A model generated the notes under the pieces. That model did not search any database. It was not told where the DNA came from and worked only from the letters and a program-made list of their open reading frames with translations. Positions 18,923 to 27,534 of a DNA stretch of 64,000 bases are shown here, one piece after another. Origin of the DNA: CAYNWK01 sp964400875 (GTDB lineage: Bacteria > Chloroflexota > Anaerolineae > Anaerolineales > UBA4823); contig CAYNWK010000003.1 in NCBI GenBank assembly GCA_964400875.1, positions 1-64,000 of the forward strand, given 5' to 3'. How positions within the stretch are numbered: the first letter of the stretch is position 1; each line of letters opens with the position of its first letter. Position numbers and translations under genes: made by a program.

Positions 18923-21010
18923 TCAAGGTGTTGTGAAGGACTGGCGGCGCAGCAGCTGGGCGTTGATCGCCACAATCACGGTGCTCAGCGACATCAGCAG
19001 AGCGCCGACCGCCGGCGAGAGCAGGAACCCGATCGGAGCCAATACACCGGCGGCAAGGGGCAGGGCGATCACGTTGTAGCCTGCCGCCCAGATCAGGTTT
19101 TGGATCATCTTGCGGTAGCTGGCCTTGCTCAAGCCGATGACGGTGACCACGTCCAGCGGGTTGCTCTTGACCAGGATAATGCCGGCCGATTCCACGGCCA
19201 CGTCCGTGCCGCTGCCGATGGCGATGCCCACGTCGGCGCGCGCCAAAGCCGGGGCGTCGTTAACCCCGTCCCCGACCATGGCGACGCGTTTGCCACCCTC
19301 TTGCAGCTGGCGGACTTTCTTGTCTTTATCTTCCGGCAGCACCTCGGCGAAGTAGCGGTCGATGCCCAATTCCTCGGCGACGGATTGGGCCACCGCCTGG
19401 CTGTCGCCGGTCAGCATGGCTACCTCAACGCCCAGCTCGTGCAGCCTGTCCACTGCCTGCCGGCTTTCCGGACGGATCACGTCGGCCAGAGCGAAGGCGG
19501 CGACGATCGCATCCTCCCGGACCAGGTAAACCACGCCCTGCCCCTTGGAACTGGCCCGTTCGGCAAACTCGGTCAGCGGCTCGGGCGCATCCAGCTCGAG
19601 CATCTCCAGCAGGCGCGGCCCGCCGACGTACAGCTGGCTACCGTCCTGTTGGGCGCGCACGCCGCGCCCTTTGATCGCCTCGAAATTCGTGACCTGGGGG
19701 AGCGACAGCTCGCGCTCCTCGGCCGTCTGGCGGATGCCCCGGGCGATGGTGTGCTCGGAATCGCCCTCAGCTGCAGCGGTCAGCGCCAGGGCCTGTTCGG
19801 AATCCCAGCCCTCAATGGTTTCGACGCCTACCACGCCGAACTCGCCCTTGGTCAGGGTCCCGGTCTTGTCGAAGATCACCGTATCGATCTCGCGTGACTG
19901 CTCCAATGCCAGGCGATCGCGGATCAACACGCCGTTGCTGGCTGCCAGAGAGGTCGTGATCGCCACCACCAGAGGGATAGCCAGGCCCAGGGCGTGCGGG
20001 CAGGCGATCACCAGCACGGTCGCGACGCGCTTGACCACTTCCACATCAAATCCGGTCGCCAACGTCCAGGCGATGGCGGTGATCACTGCCACGCCGAGCG
20101 CGGCGTAAAACAGCCAGCCGGCGGCTTTGTCGGCCAGCAGCTGGGTGCGCGACTTGCTATCCTGGGCTTCCTGCACCAGGCGCATGATCCCGGCGAGGGC
20201 GGTCTCGTCGCCAATGGCGGTGACGCGCACGCGCAGGCTGCCATCGCCGTTGATCGTCCCGGCGATGACCTCATCGCCAGGGGCTTTATCCACCGGCCTG
20301 GACTCACCGGTGATCATCGCTTCGTTGACCTGCGATTCGCCTTCCTGGACCTCGCCGTCTGCGGGCACGCTGGCGCCTGGCCGTACCAGTACCAGGTCTC
20401 CGTCGTGCAGTTCGCTGGCCGGCACTTGCTCGGTTTCCCCATTCTCCTTGAGGCGTTCGGCTGTGTCGGGCATCAGCCGGGCCAATTCGTCCAGGGCGCT
20501 CGAGGCCTGGCGCACGCTGCGCATCTCCATCCAGTGGCCCAGCAGCATCACGTCGATCAGGGTGACCAGCTCCCAGAAGAAGCCTTCACCCTCGACTACG
20601 AACAAGGTCGCCATACTGTAGACGAAGGCGACGGCGATCGCCAGGGAGATCAGCGTCATCATGCCCGGTTGGCGGTTGCGCACCTCCGGCACGGCCATTT
20701 GCAAGAACGGGAGCCCGCCGTACACGAAGACGATCAGGGAGAAGACCGGCGTGATCCAGGCGCTGCCCGGAAAGCCGGGCATACTAAACCCCAACCATCC
20801 CTGGATGGTCTCGCTGAACAACAGCACCGGGATAGAGAGGGCCAGCGAGACCCAAAAGCGGTCGCGGAACATCTGCTCGTGACCGGTATGGTCAACGTGA
20901 CCAGTATGGTCAGCAGGATGCTGCTGGTGTTCGCCGGTATGCGCCTGGCGATCGCCATGGACGTGATTTTCCTGGCGGGGATGTGCACCCGCAGGAGTGT
21001 TCTGTTCCAT
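18923..21010 (-). CDS. copB: copper/silver-exporting P1B-type ATPase (CopB-like)
   Basis: A 695-aa P-type ATPase. The His-rich N-terminus (HVHGDRQ, HTGEHQQHPADHTGHVDHTGH) replaces the usual CxxC metal-binding domains. The ion-path motif is CPH (VIACPHALG) rather than CPC, the mark of CopB-type pumps. ITGES, DKTGTLTKG with the phosphorylated Asp, and GDGVNDAPAL are intact, as are the paired membrane helices. ATG 21010 is used because the His-rich domain starts there with GAGG upstream; the longer open frame is upstream noise. It should export copper or silver ions. A YHS-domain gene lies upstream. Confidence 0.9.
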   Translation of the reverse strand: MEQNTPAGAHPRQENHVHGDRQAHTGEHQQHPADHTGHVDHTGHEQMFRDRFWVSLALSIPVLLFSETIQGWLGFSMPGFPGSAWITPVFSLIVFVYGGLPFLQMAVPEVRNRQPGMMTLISLAIAVAFVYSMATLFVVEGEGFFWELVTLIDVMLLGHWMEMRSVRQASSALDELARLMPDTAERLKENGETEQVPASELHDGDLVLVRPGASVPADGEVQEGESQVNEAMITGESRPVDKAPGDEVIAGTINGDGSLRVRVTAIGDETALAGIMRLVQEAQDSKSRTQLLADKAAGWLFYAALGVAVITAIAWTLATGFDVEVVKRVATVLVIACPHALGLAIPLVVAITTSLAASNGVLIRDRLALEQSREIDTVIFDKTGTLTKGEFGVVGVETIEGWDSEQALALTAAAEGDSEHTIARGIRQTAEERELSLPQVTNFEAIKGRGVRAQQDGSQLYVGGPRLLEMLELDAPEPLTEFAERASSKGQGVVYLVREDAIVAAFALADVIRPESRQAVDRLHELGVEVAMLTGDSQAVAQSVAEELGIDRYFAEVLPEDKDKKVRQLQEGGKRVAMVGDGVNDAPALARADVGIAIGSGTDVAVESAGIILVKSNPLDVVTVIGLSKASYRKMIQNLIWAAGYNVIALPLAAGVLAPIGFLLSPAVGALLMSLSTVIVAINAQLLRRQSFTTP

Positions 21011-21253
21011 CAGAGCGTCCTCATCTATGTGGGTAAAGCAATTTAACCATAAAAAGGGTTGGCAGCTTTTTCCTACAACCGGTAAGGGATTAACCTTGCA
21101 GCGCAGGATCCAATCTCCCTTACCCTGCCAGGATCGCCGGACGGGCTTCCAGCTTACCACTACCCGCGATCAATACTATTCCGCCGCGGGAATTATTCTG
21201 TTGTTTTCAATCAACGTTGAAGCTTATTGCAAGGGTGGCCGTCTGAAAGAGGT

Positions 21254-21439
21254 TTAGTGACCTGCATGCGCTCCGTGACCGCCGGATTTGCCGGACTGAA
21301 GATATTTCTCCGGGTCTTTCTCGAAGTCGGACTTGCAGCCGGGGGCGCAGAAGTAGTAGGTTTTGCCCTTGTATTCGTAGGTGGCTGCAGCCGAATTTTC
21401 ATCGACTTCCATTCCGCAGACGGGATCAATGGCCATCAT
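21254..21439 (-). CDS. YHS-domain metal-binding protein
   Basis: A 61-aa protein: AIDPVCGMEVDENSAA, then YKGKTYYFCAPGCKSDFEKDP, the YHS core with its Cys residues, and a Gly/His-rich tail (GGHGAHAGH). Such small proteins or domains often accompany copper ATPases and probably bind or deliver metal. AGGAGG is well placed before ATG 21439. It lies 35 bp after moaA and 243 bp before copB, so it could be read with either. Confidence 0.88.
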   Translation of the reverse strand: MMAIDPVCGMEVDENSAAATYEYKGKTYYFCAPGCKSDFEKDPEKYLQSGKSGGHGAHAGH

Positions 21440-21473
21440 TTACCTCCTGGATGAGTGGTCGTTCACCCTTATT

Positions 21474-22454
21474 TTACCCCCCAACCTGCCCCATGGTGCG
21501 GTTTTGCGGGTAGATCCCCTCCTGGAGCCGCCAGCCGACCGGCTTTTCCAGGACGGCCTGCCGGAATACCTGCTCCAGCTCGTGTTGGGCGCCTCCCCGA
21601 CGCAGCACCGCGCGCAGGTCGAACTCCCGGTCGGAGAGCAGGCAAGGGCGCAAGCGGCCGTCGGCGGTCAGCCGCATGCGGCTGCACGAATCGCAGTACG
21701 GTTCGCTGACCGGACTGATGAAACCAATTTTGCCGCGCCAGCCGGGCAAGTGGTAGAGTTTGGCTTCGCCGACCACCTGGCCTCCATTCAAGGGGACCAA
21801 CGGTCCGTGGCGCGCTTCGATGGCTGCCCGGGTCGCCTCACTGGAGACGAAATGCTCCAGAGCGAAGCCGGCCATCTCGCCGACGGGGATCAGCTCGATG
21901 AAACGCACTACCCAATCGCGTTTCTTTGTAAGTTGCGCCAAGTGAGGGGTGAGGTGGTCGTTGCATCCCTTGACCACCACTGCGTTGATCTTGATCGGCG
22001 CAAGCCCGGCAGCTTCGGCTGCGGCGATCGCCTGCCAGGCGCGCTCCAGAGAGTTGAACGGCATGCTCTCGGATAAGCTGTGCGGTTCCAGGCTGTCCAG
22101 GTGGAGGTTCACACGCTCCAGCCCGGCGCGCGCCAGCGGTTCGGCCAATTCGGCCAGGCGCGCCCCGTTGGTAGTCATGACCAGCTCTTCGACGCCCGGG
22201 AGGTTCGCCAAACGCGCGACGATCTCCACCAGATCTGCCCGCAGCGTGGGCTCGCCACCGGTCAGGCGGAACTTGCGGAACCCCAGCGAGACCGCCGCGC
22301 GGGCGGCGCGTTCGAGTTCACCTGGTGTGAGCAGCTGCTTTGCAGGAGTCACCGGGACGCCGCATGCCGGCATGCAGTAGATGCAGCGCAGGTTGCACCG
22401 GTCGGTAAGGGCGATGCGCAGGTAATCGATCTGGCGGCCGTGGGAGTCTCGCAT
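21474..22454 (-). CDS. moaA: GTP 3',8-cyclase MoaA (pterin cofactor synthesis)
   Basis: A 326-aa radical SAM enzyme for the first step of molybdenum/tungsten pterin synthesis, converting GTP to 3',8-cyclo-7,8-dihydro-GTP. The N-terminal cluster CNLRCIYC lies at residues 20-27; the C-terminal cluster is in PYCDSCSRMRL...LRPC, and the protein ends in the conserved Gly-Gly. TGGEPTLR is the SAM-binding stretch. ATG 22454 lies one base from the stop of the MoaD-like gene, in an operon with the tungsten enzyme. Confidence 0.95.
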   Translation of the reverse strand: MRDSHGRQIDYLRIALTDRCNLRCIYCMPACGVPVTPAKQLLTPGELERAARAAVSLGFRKFRLTGGEPTLRADLVEIVARLANLPGVEELVMTTNGARLAELAEPLARAGLERVNLHLDSLEPHSLSESMPFNSLERAWQAIAAAEAAGLAPIKINAVVVKGCNDHLTPHLAQLTKKRDWVVRFIELIPVGEMAGFALEHFVSSEATRAAIEARHGPLVPLNGGQVVGEAKLYHLPGWRGKIGFISPVSEPYCDSCSRMRLTADGRLRPCLLSDREFDLRAVLRRGGAQHELEQVFRQAVLEKPVGWRLQEGIYPQNRTMGQVGG

Positions 22455-22455
22455 C

Positions 22456-22824
22456 TCAGTCTAGGTTATACGCGTGGTGCGTTCCCTGGTTCTCGTGCAT
22501 CGCCTTGACCATCTCTTCGATGGCGGGCGCGCCGAAGCGATATTGGAAAGGCCACATGCTCTGCAGGTGGAAGAAGGCAACCCGGTCGCCGTCCTGGAGG
22601 GCGTGATCCAGATCCGGCTGCAAGCCGGGCATGGCGCTCAGCTCGCCATTGATGAAGGAGATGCCGCGCACCTCGTTAGGTATTTCGAGACGGGTGATCA
22701 GGTCGCGGACCGTGCTGCCGCCGGGGAGCTCGAGCTTCAAATTGGCAAAGCTGCCCTGATCGGCCTCGCCACCGTAGCGGGCCATTTCACCGTATAACCA
22801 CAAATCAACGTGTAATGTCTTCAT
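22456..22824 (-). CDS. MoaD/ThiS-like protein with C-terminal extension and no terminal Gly-Gly
   Basis: A 122-aa protein with a ubiquitin-like MoaD fold (LYGEMARYGGE, LPGGSTVRDLITRL, VNGELSAMPG-like region, LQDGDRVAFF). A normal MoaD ends in Gly-Gly for thiocarboxylation; here the domain runs on for about 35 residues (MWPFQYRFGAPAIEEMV...HHAYNLD) and ends without it. It cannot act as a standard sulphur carrier unless processed. ATG 22824 abuts the TAA of the preceding MoaD gene. Its place next to the tungsten oxidoreductase genes suggests a role in that cofactor or enzyme. Confidence 0.75.
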   Translation of the reverse strand: MKTLHVDLWLYGEMARYGGEADQGSFANLKLELPGGSTVRDLITRLEIPNEVRGISFINGELSAMPGLQPDLDHALQDGDRVAFFHLQSMWPFQYRFGAPAIEEMVKAMHENQGTHHAYNLD

Positions 22825-23064
22825 TTATCCACCTGCAATCGGGGGGAAGATGCCCACCTGGTCCTCCGGTTTCAAATTAAAATCCTTGGTTTGGATGATG
22901 CCGTTGACAAAAACAACCTTGGTTTCGTCCGGTGGGACTTTCAGTTGTTGGAGCAAATCCTGCACAGTGGACCCTTCGGAAAGTTCTACTTCAAAAGGGG
23001 CTCCGGGGGCTTTGCCCTGGGCGTAGCGGCTCAGCATGGCGAACAGTTTGACGTTCACACGCAT
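22825..23064 (-). CDS. moaD: MoaD family sulphur carrier protein
   Basis: A 79-aa small subunit of the molybdopterin synthase type: MRVNVKLFAMLSRYAQG, ELSEGSTVQDLLQQL, VFVNGIIQT, LKPEDQVGIFPPIAGG with the terminal Gly-Gly needed for thiocarboxylate formation. ATG 23064 matches the family start; an in-frame ATG at 23091 would add nine residues. It sits between the radical SAM maturase and the Gly-Gly-less MoaD-like gene. No moaE or moeB is visible in the window. Confidence 0.85.
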   Translation of the reverse strand: MRVNVKLFAMLSRYAQGKAPGAPFEVELSEGSTVQDLLQQLKVPPDETKVVFVNGIIQTKDFNLKPEDQVGIFPPIAGG

Positions 23065-23100
23065 GGTTAGGTCTCGCTCACTCACGGGCATTAGCCGACG

Positions 23101-24288
23101 TCATGGGCATCGGACGATGTCTTGCGCCCAGAGGCAGTCGGCGCAGGAAGGGTTCCAGCCCCAACAGCCCTCGTTGCGCTGGCGCAGATCGCAGGTTTCC
23201 CGCAGATCGCAGTCCGGGCAGGAGGGGAAATGGTAGGCTTTGACTTCGCTGCGAAAACGCACATAGTCTTCACTCATCCAGATCTCTCGCAAGGGCGTCT
23301 GGTTCACGTTTCCCAGGAGGTATCGGCTGACCTGCTTAAGCTGATGGTCGATGGTGTAGTAGCTGTAGTTGTGCGCGAGGGCATAGCACGGCGCGACGCC
23401 GCCGTCCCAGCCCACCGAAACGGCGTGATCGCCCACAAAGCGGCAACGCCGTTCGGCGCCCCAATGCATGCGCGGCAGGTCGGCGATGGCCCACATCACC
23501 CAGGCGCCGGCGCGCAGCGCCCAGCCGTTGGCTTTGAAAGGAGCCGTGGGCGTGTAGCTGTACAGCATCTCGGGGAGCATCTCTTCGCTGTACGCCAGGA
23601 CGTGGCTGACCAGCAAGCGGGCAACGCTCAATTCAGCGGCCATCCTGGACAGGTCGCCCAGTTCGGCGACGTTGCTGCGCAGGGCGACGAACTCGACCCC
23701 GATGGAGGGATACAGGGAACCGAGCCGCTCTTTGGCCTCATTGAGCAGGCGGATATTTCCGAGCACCTGTTCCAACATCGCCCCGCGCACGCCGGCGAAA
23801 GTCTCCGGCTTGCCGCCGTCGATGGAGACCATCACCCGGTCCACCCCCAATTTGACCAGCTCCGCAGACATTTTCCCATCGAGCAGCAGACCGTTGGTTC
23901 CCAGCGTAACTTTCAAGCCCAGGGCGCGCACCGCGGCGATCATCTCCAAAAGCCGCGGGTTGACCAGCGGTTCGCCGAAGCTGGTAAAGATGGCGCGTTT
24001 GAGGTCGGGCAGATCTTTTAGCCCCACGACCAGGTTGTCGAAAGTGCTCATCGACATGTGCGCGACCGGGTCTTCCCAAACGTTGCGAATGCACGTCCGG
24101 CAGCGCAGGTTGCAGGCTGTGGTGGGTTCGATGTAGACCTTGCGGATATCGGGGAGGCGCGGATGAAGGATCAGGTCGCCGCTGCGCTCGTCCAGCCAGT
24201 ATTCCAGCCGATCCGGGAGGCGCCTGCGCCGGGTAAAGTCCTTGGGCAGGTGAATGCCCCCATCCTGGGCCTGGCTGACTTTGGGCAT
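23101..24288 (-). CDS. radical SAM/SPASM maturase of a tungsten cofactor oxidoreductase
   Basis: A 395-aa radical SAM protein: SAM cluster CNLRCRTC near residue 59, FTSFGEPLVNP as the GE motif, and a Cys-rich C-terminal SPASM-type region (CPDCDLRETCDLRQRNEGCWGW...CADC). This layout and its place directly downstream of an aldehyde ferredoxin oxidoreductase gene match the known tungsten-cofactor oxidoreductase maturase family. The exact reaction is not established from sequence. The gene follows the AOR gene after a strong hairpin. Confidence 0.88.
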   Translation of the reverse strand: MPKVSQAQDGGIHLPKDFTRRRRLPDRLEYWLDERSGDLILHPRLPDIRKVYIEPTTACNLRCRTCIRNVWEDPVAHMSMSTFDNLVVGLKDLPDLKRAIFTSFGEPLVNPRLLEMIAAVRALGLKVTLGTNGLLLDGKMSAELVKLGVDRVMVSIDGGKPETFAGVRGAMLEQVLGNIRLLNEAKERLGSLYPSIGVEFVALRSNVAELGDLSRMAAELSVARLLVSHVLAYSEEMLPEMLYSYTPTAPFKANGWALRAGAWVMWAIADLPRMHWGAERRCRFVGDHAVSVGWDGGVAPCYALAHNYSYYTIDHQLKQVSRYLLGNVNQTPLREIWMSEDYVRFRSEVKAYHFPSCPDCDLRETCDLRQRNEGCWGWNPSCADCLWAQDIVRCP

Positions 24289-24306
24289 CTGGCGACCTGG
24301 AAGAGT

Positions 24307-24338
24307 CGCGGACAGGGCCGCACTTGGCCCTGTCCGCG
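24307..24338 (-). terminator. intra-operon hairpin between the AOR and maturase genes
   Basis: CGCGGACAGGGCC and GGCCCTGTCCGCG pair perfectly over 13 bp around a 6-nt loop. No T run follows, so rather than a full terminator it may lower downstream expression or stabilise the AOR message. Confidence 0.5.
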
Positions 24339-24351
24339 CAGGCTTCTCGGG

Positions 24352-26115
24352 TTAGAGTTCGCCGAAAACCGAGTCGAGCGCCTCGTCCGGCACGTCGAAG
24401 ACGACATTATGCGGCGGCAGGGGCTCTTCGCGCATGAACTCGGGAATGCGATCGGCCTCCGGGCCCATGCCAGCGGCCTCGTTGAAGGCGCGTTCTTTCT
24501 TGAGCACATCGACGCCATAGGCAGCAACGTCGTCGGCCGTCCAGCTGGTGCCCAGGACCCCGTTGGCTTCGTCGATCATGCCTTGGTAGCCACTCTCGAT
24601 ATCGAGAATAGGGAAGGCGATGAACAGACAATGCCCGCTGGAGTCGATGAAGGCGGTCGCGGCCTGGAAGTTGCGGCTCAAGGTCGCTTTGCCTTCAGAG
24701 GAGAGCGGGTCCACCGATCCGCTGACGCCCAGGATCTCGGGCGCGATGGTGTATCCGGCGGTGTGGTCGGCACCCATGGTAGTGGTCGCGTAGGTGATGC
24801 CGATGCCTTTAACCGCGCGGGGTTCGTAAGCTGGCATGGATTGGCCCTTGACCACCGGCACGTGGGTCACGCCGTAGGCTTTGCCGGCCAGTTCGGTCCC
24901 GCCGCCCAGGATGCGCCCGATGGGTGTGCCTTTGCCCATCTCGTGAACCAGCTCGATGGCGCCTTCGCCATCGCCGAAGGGGATCACGCCGGCGTCCATG
25001 GCCACGGCGATGGTGGTGCCGGTCTCGATGGTGTCCAGGCCGTAATCGTTGCATAGTTTGATCAGTTCGGCCACGACGTCCAGATCATCGATGCCGCAGT
25101 CGGCACCCAGCGACCAGGACGACTCGTATTCAACGCACGAGACGTGCTCGCTGCCGTCTTCCTTGTACCAGGTGTTGGAGCACTGGATGATGCAGCCGGG
25201 GCTGCAGGCATGGTTGTAGATCTCCTTGCCCTTGCGCTGCTTGACGCCTTCGAAGATCGCTTCGCCGGCTATCTTGGCGGCGCCTTCGAAGCGCCCGCTG
25301 GAGAAGTTCCTGGTCGGCAGGCCGCCGGCCTCGTTCATCAGGTTGATCAACACCGCCGTACCGTAGGTGTTAAGCCCGCCCTTGGGCTTGGTGATGTCGT
25401 GGGTCTGGAGGGCTTCGGTCATCTTCTTGCGCCCGGCGTCGAAGAGCGCCTTGTCGGCGATGGGGACGCCCGGCGCGCCCTTGCGGTCGAGCAGGATGAA
25501 TTTGACTCGCTTGCTGGCTAAAACCGATCCCAGACCGCCGCGCCCGGCATAGCGTGTGGAGCGCTGGTCTATGTCGTTGAACACCACGCCGGAGTTGGCG
25601 TAGCCGTATTCCCCGGCCAGCCCGGTGCCGCCGATGGAGATCTTGTCCCCAAAGCGTTCGAATACCTTGGGGAAGACTTCGGGCAGCGGTTTGCCGGTAT
25701 ATTCGCTGGCGTCGAAGAATTCCACTTTCGGCTGCTCAGCCTGCTCGTCCCAGCCGATCAACATGCCCCAGTATTTTTCCTCATCCTTGGGTTTTCCTTC
25801 CAAGATCAGGGCGCGGATGCGCAGCTTGGCTAGGTCCGCTCCCCAGGCGGAACCGGCGTTCGACTCTTTGATCCCGCCAGTGAGCGGCGATTTCGCGCCT
25901 ACGGAGATGCGCGCCGAGGTCGGGGCCGAGGTGCCAGTGACGATTCCCGGGGAGAAGACGAGTTTATTGTTCGGTCCGAGAGGATGGCACAGCGGGGGCA
26001 CCTCTTCCGACACGATGGTGGAGGTCATCGCCCGACCAGCGAGGTGCTTATGCGTCTCCGGCAGATCCTCCAACTGGTAAGTTCGATCCGTCATGTTTAT
26101 CCGTAAGATCCACAT
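24352..26115 (-). CDS. aor: tungsten-dependent aldehyde ferredoxin oxidoreductase
   Basis: A 587-aa protein of the AOR family, which oxidises aldehydes to acids (or the reverse) with ferredoxin, using a tungsten bis-pterin and a [4Fe-4S] cluster. Visible marks: the N-terminal pterin-binding region (TGTSAPTSARISVGAKSP, then LTGG), NKLVFSPG, the cluster ligands CSPGCIIQC near residue 302, and the last cluster Cys in SSGHCLFIA. Length is near the family norm (about 600). It leads a minus-strand group with a dedicated maturase, MoaD and MoaA. The preferred aldehyde cannot be told. Confidence 0.92.
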   Translation of the reverse strand: MWILRINMTDRTYQLEDLPETHKHLAGRAMTSTIVSEEVPPLCHPLGPNNKLVFSPGIVTGTSAPTSARISVGAKSPLTGGIKESNAGSAWGADLAKLRIRALILEGKPKDEEKYWGMLIGWDEQAEQPKVEFFDASEYTGKPLPEVFPKVFERFGDKISIGGTGLAGEYGYANSGVVFNDIDQRSTRYAGRGGLGSVLASKRVKFILLDRKGAPGVPIADKALFDAGRKKMTEALQTHDITKPKGGLNTYGTAVLINLMNEAGGLPTRNFSSGRFEGAAKIAGEAIFEGVKQRKGKEIYNHACSPGCIIQCSNTWYKEDGSEHVSCVEYESSWSLGADCGIDDLDVVAELIKLCNDYGLDTIETGTTIAVAMDAGVIPFGDGEGAIELVHEMGKGTPIGRILGGGTELAGKAYGVTHVPVVKGQSMPAYEPRAVKGIGITYATTTMGADHTAGYTIAPEILGVSGSVDPLSSEGKATLSRNFQAATAFIDSSGHCLFIAFPILDIESGYQGMIDEANGVLGTSWTADDVAAYGVDVLKKERAFNEAAGMGPEADRIPEFMREEPLPPHNVVFDVPDEALDSVFGEL

Positions 26116-26267
26116 AGGTTTTCTCCTTTTCTATCGTATCGAAAGATTCCATATTAAACGCGCGACGAGACAGGTGCAGACTGCCTCTGATACTGTTATA
26201 GCGAGAAAAGCCGGCGCTCACAAGTGATTAATGTAACGATTCCTGGTGAACTCTGGCACAATCAGGA

Positions 26268-26322
26268 TAGGAGTTACGTAGTTCGCCGGGAAGCGGGGGT
26301 GTCCACAGGACCTGTGGTAGAC
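26268..26322. repeat. palindromic TIR element, partial copy just upstream of the L,D-transpeptidase gene
   Basis: TAGGAGTTACGTAGTTCGCC, then GGGAAGCGGGGGTGTCC, is the L arm of the repeat. The centre here is a different small palindrome, CCACAGG/CCTGTGG (26302-26316), and no R arm follows. It ends within about 10 bp of the ATG at 26330. Confidence 0.6.
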
Positions 26323-26329
26323 TTCCCGC

Positions 26330-27412
26330 ATGAGCCTCTCCCGGCGAGATTTTCTTAAGTTAGCCGCCCTGAGCCTGGGCGGGCTAGGTCTGCGCCCCTG
26401 GCAGCGCCTGTTTGCCCTGCCGGAGTTCCCCACCGGGGACCGGTTGGGCCGCGTGGTCTGGGCCGGTTCGTCGCTCAAGACGCAGCCTTCCAGCGAGGCC
26501 CAAACCGTGCGCGCGCTCAGCGAGGACGAGCTGCTGCCCTGGCTGCACAGCACGGCGGGCTACCACGCCACGGAGGTCAGCCAGACGTGGGCCGAGACCC
26601 CGGAGGGGTACGTATACGCGCCGCACCTGCAGCCGGTAAAGGTGGAGCCCAACCAGCCGCTGGAGGATTTTCTGCAAGTCAGCCCGGTTCAGGGTATGTG
26701 GGCGCAGGTCAGCGTGCCGTACGTGGACCTGGTATTGGAAAACCAGGAACCCGCGGCCCCCTGGCTGGAATACCACCTGGACAGTAATTTGCCTCCGCGC
26801 TTCTATTACGACCAGATCGTGTGGATCGACCAGCTGAAAATCGAGGGCGGGCGGACCTGGTACCGGATCAACGAACGCTACGGCAGCTATTCCGACATAT
26901 TCTGGGCCAACGCCCAGGCGTTCCGGCCGATCACGCCTGAGGAGCTCGCCCCGATCCGCCCGGAAGTCGAGGATAAGCGCGTCGTGGTGGACGTCAACCA
27001 CCAGGTGCTGTCCTGCTTCGAAGGCCAGACCGAGGTCTATTTTTGCCGGATTTCCACCGGTGCCCTGTATGCCGCCTCCGGCCGACGGGTGGATACCTGG
27101 GCCACGCCATTGGGCAGCTTCCCGATCTGGCGCAAGCTGGTCTCCCTGCACATGTCTGGCAACACCACTGGCGGAGGCTGGGACGTGCCCGCCATCGGCT
27201 GGACCTCGTTGTTCATCGGCGCCGGCATCGCCGTACACGCGACCTTCTGGCACAACAATTTCGGCGTGCCCATGTCCAACGGCTGCGTCAACGCCCGCCC
27301 GGAAGACGCCAGGTTCGTCTTCCGCTGGACGCAGCCGGCAGTGCCTTACGATCCCGGAGACATCACCGTTTCCATGCCGGGAGGGACCCTGGTGTACGTG
27401 ATAGAAAGTTGA
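26330..27412 (+). CDS. Tat-exported L,D-transpeptidase (YkuD domain)
   Basis: A 360-aa secreted enzyme that would cross-link or edit cell-wall peptides or attach proteins to them. It begins SLSRRDFLKLAALSLGGLG, a twin-arginine signal. The YkuD catalytic segment is near the C-terminus: HATFWHNNFGVPMSNGCVN, with the catalytic His and Cys. An SH3-like region between (YAPHLQPVKVEPNQPL) may bind wall polymer. Chloroflexota often lack a typical outer membrane and have unusual walls, so the enzyme's substrate is uncertain. The start lies right after a partial repeat. Confidence 0.88.
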   Translation: MSLSRRDFLKLAALSLGGLGLRPWQRLFALPEFPTGDRLGRVVWAGSSLKTQPSSEAQTVRALSEDELLPWLHSTAGYHATEVSQTWAETPEGYVYAPHLQPVKVEPNQPLEDFLQVSPVQGMWAQVSVPYVDLVLENQEPAAPWLEYHLDSNLPPRFYYDQIVWIDQLKIEGGRTWYRINERYGSYSDIFWANAQAFRPITPEELAPIRPEVEDKRVVVDVNHQVLSCFEGQTEVYFCRISTGALYAASGRRVDTWATPLGSFPIWRKLVSLHMSGNTTGGGWDVPAIGWTSLFIGAGIAVHATFWHNNFGVPMSNGCVNARPEDARFVFRWTQPAVPYDPGDITVSMPGGTLVYVIES

Positions 27413-27463
27413 GCGCGCCCGCCGGATGGCTGGGGGAAACTCTATGACGGCGCGCAGCATCCA

Positions 27464-27497
27464 GACGCCGGGGAACGAATCGGTTCGTTCCGGCGTC
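27464..27497. terminator. hairpin between the L,D-transpeptidase and lipoprotein genes
   Basis: GACGCC...GGAACGAA pairs with TTCGTTCCGGCGTC across a 4-nt loop with a two-G bulge. The T run is missing, so termination is possible but not certain. Confidence 0.45.
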
Positions 27498-27534
27498 CTC
27501 GAACCAGCGCATTTTGATCGGCCAGGATAAACCC

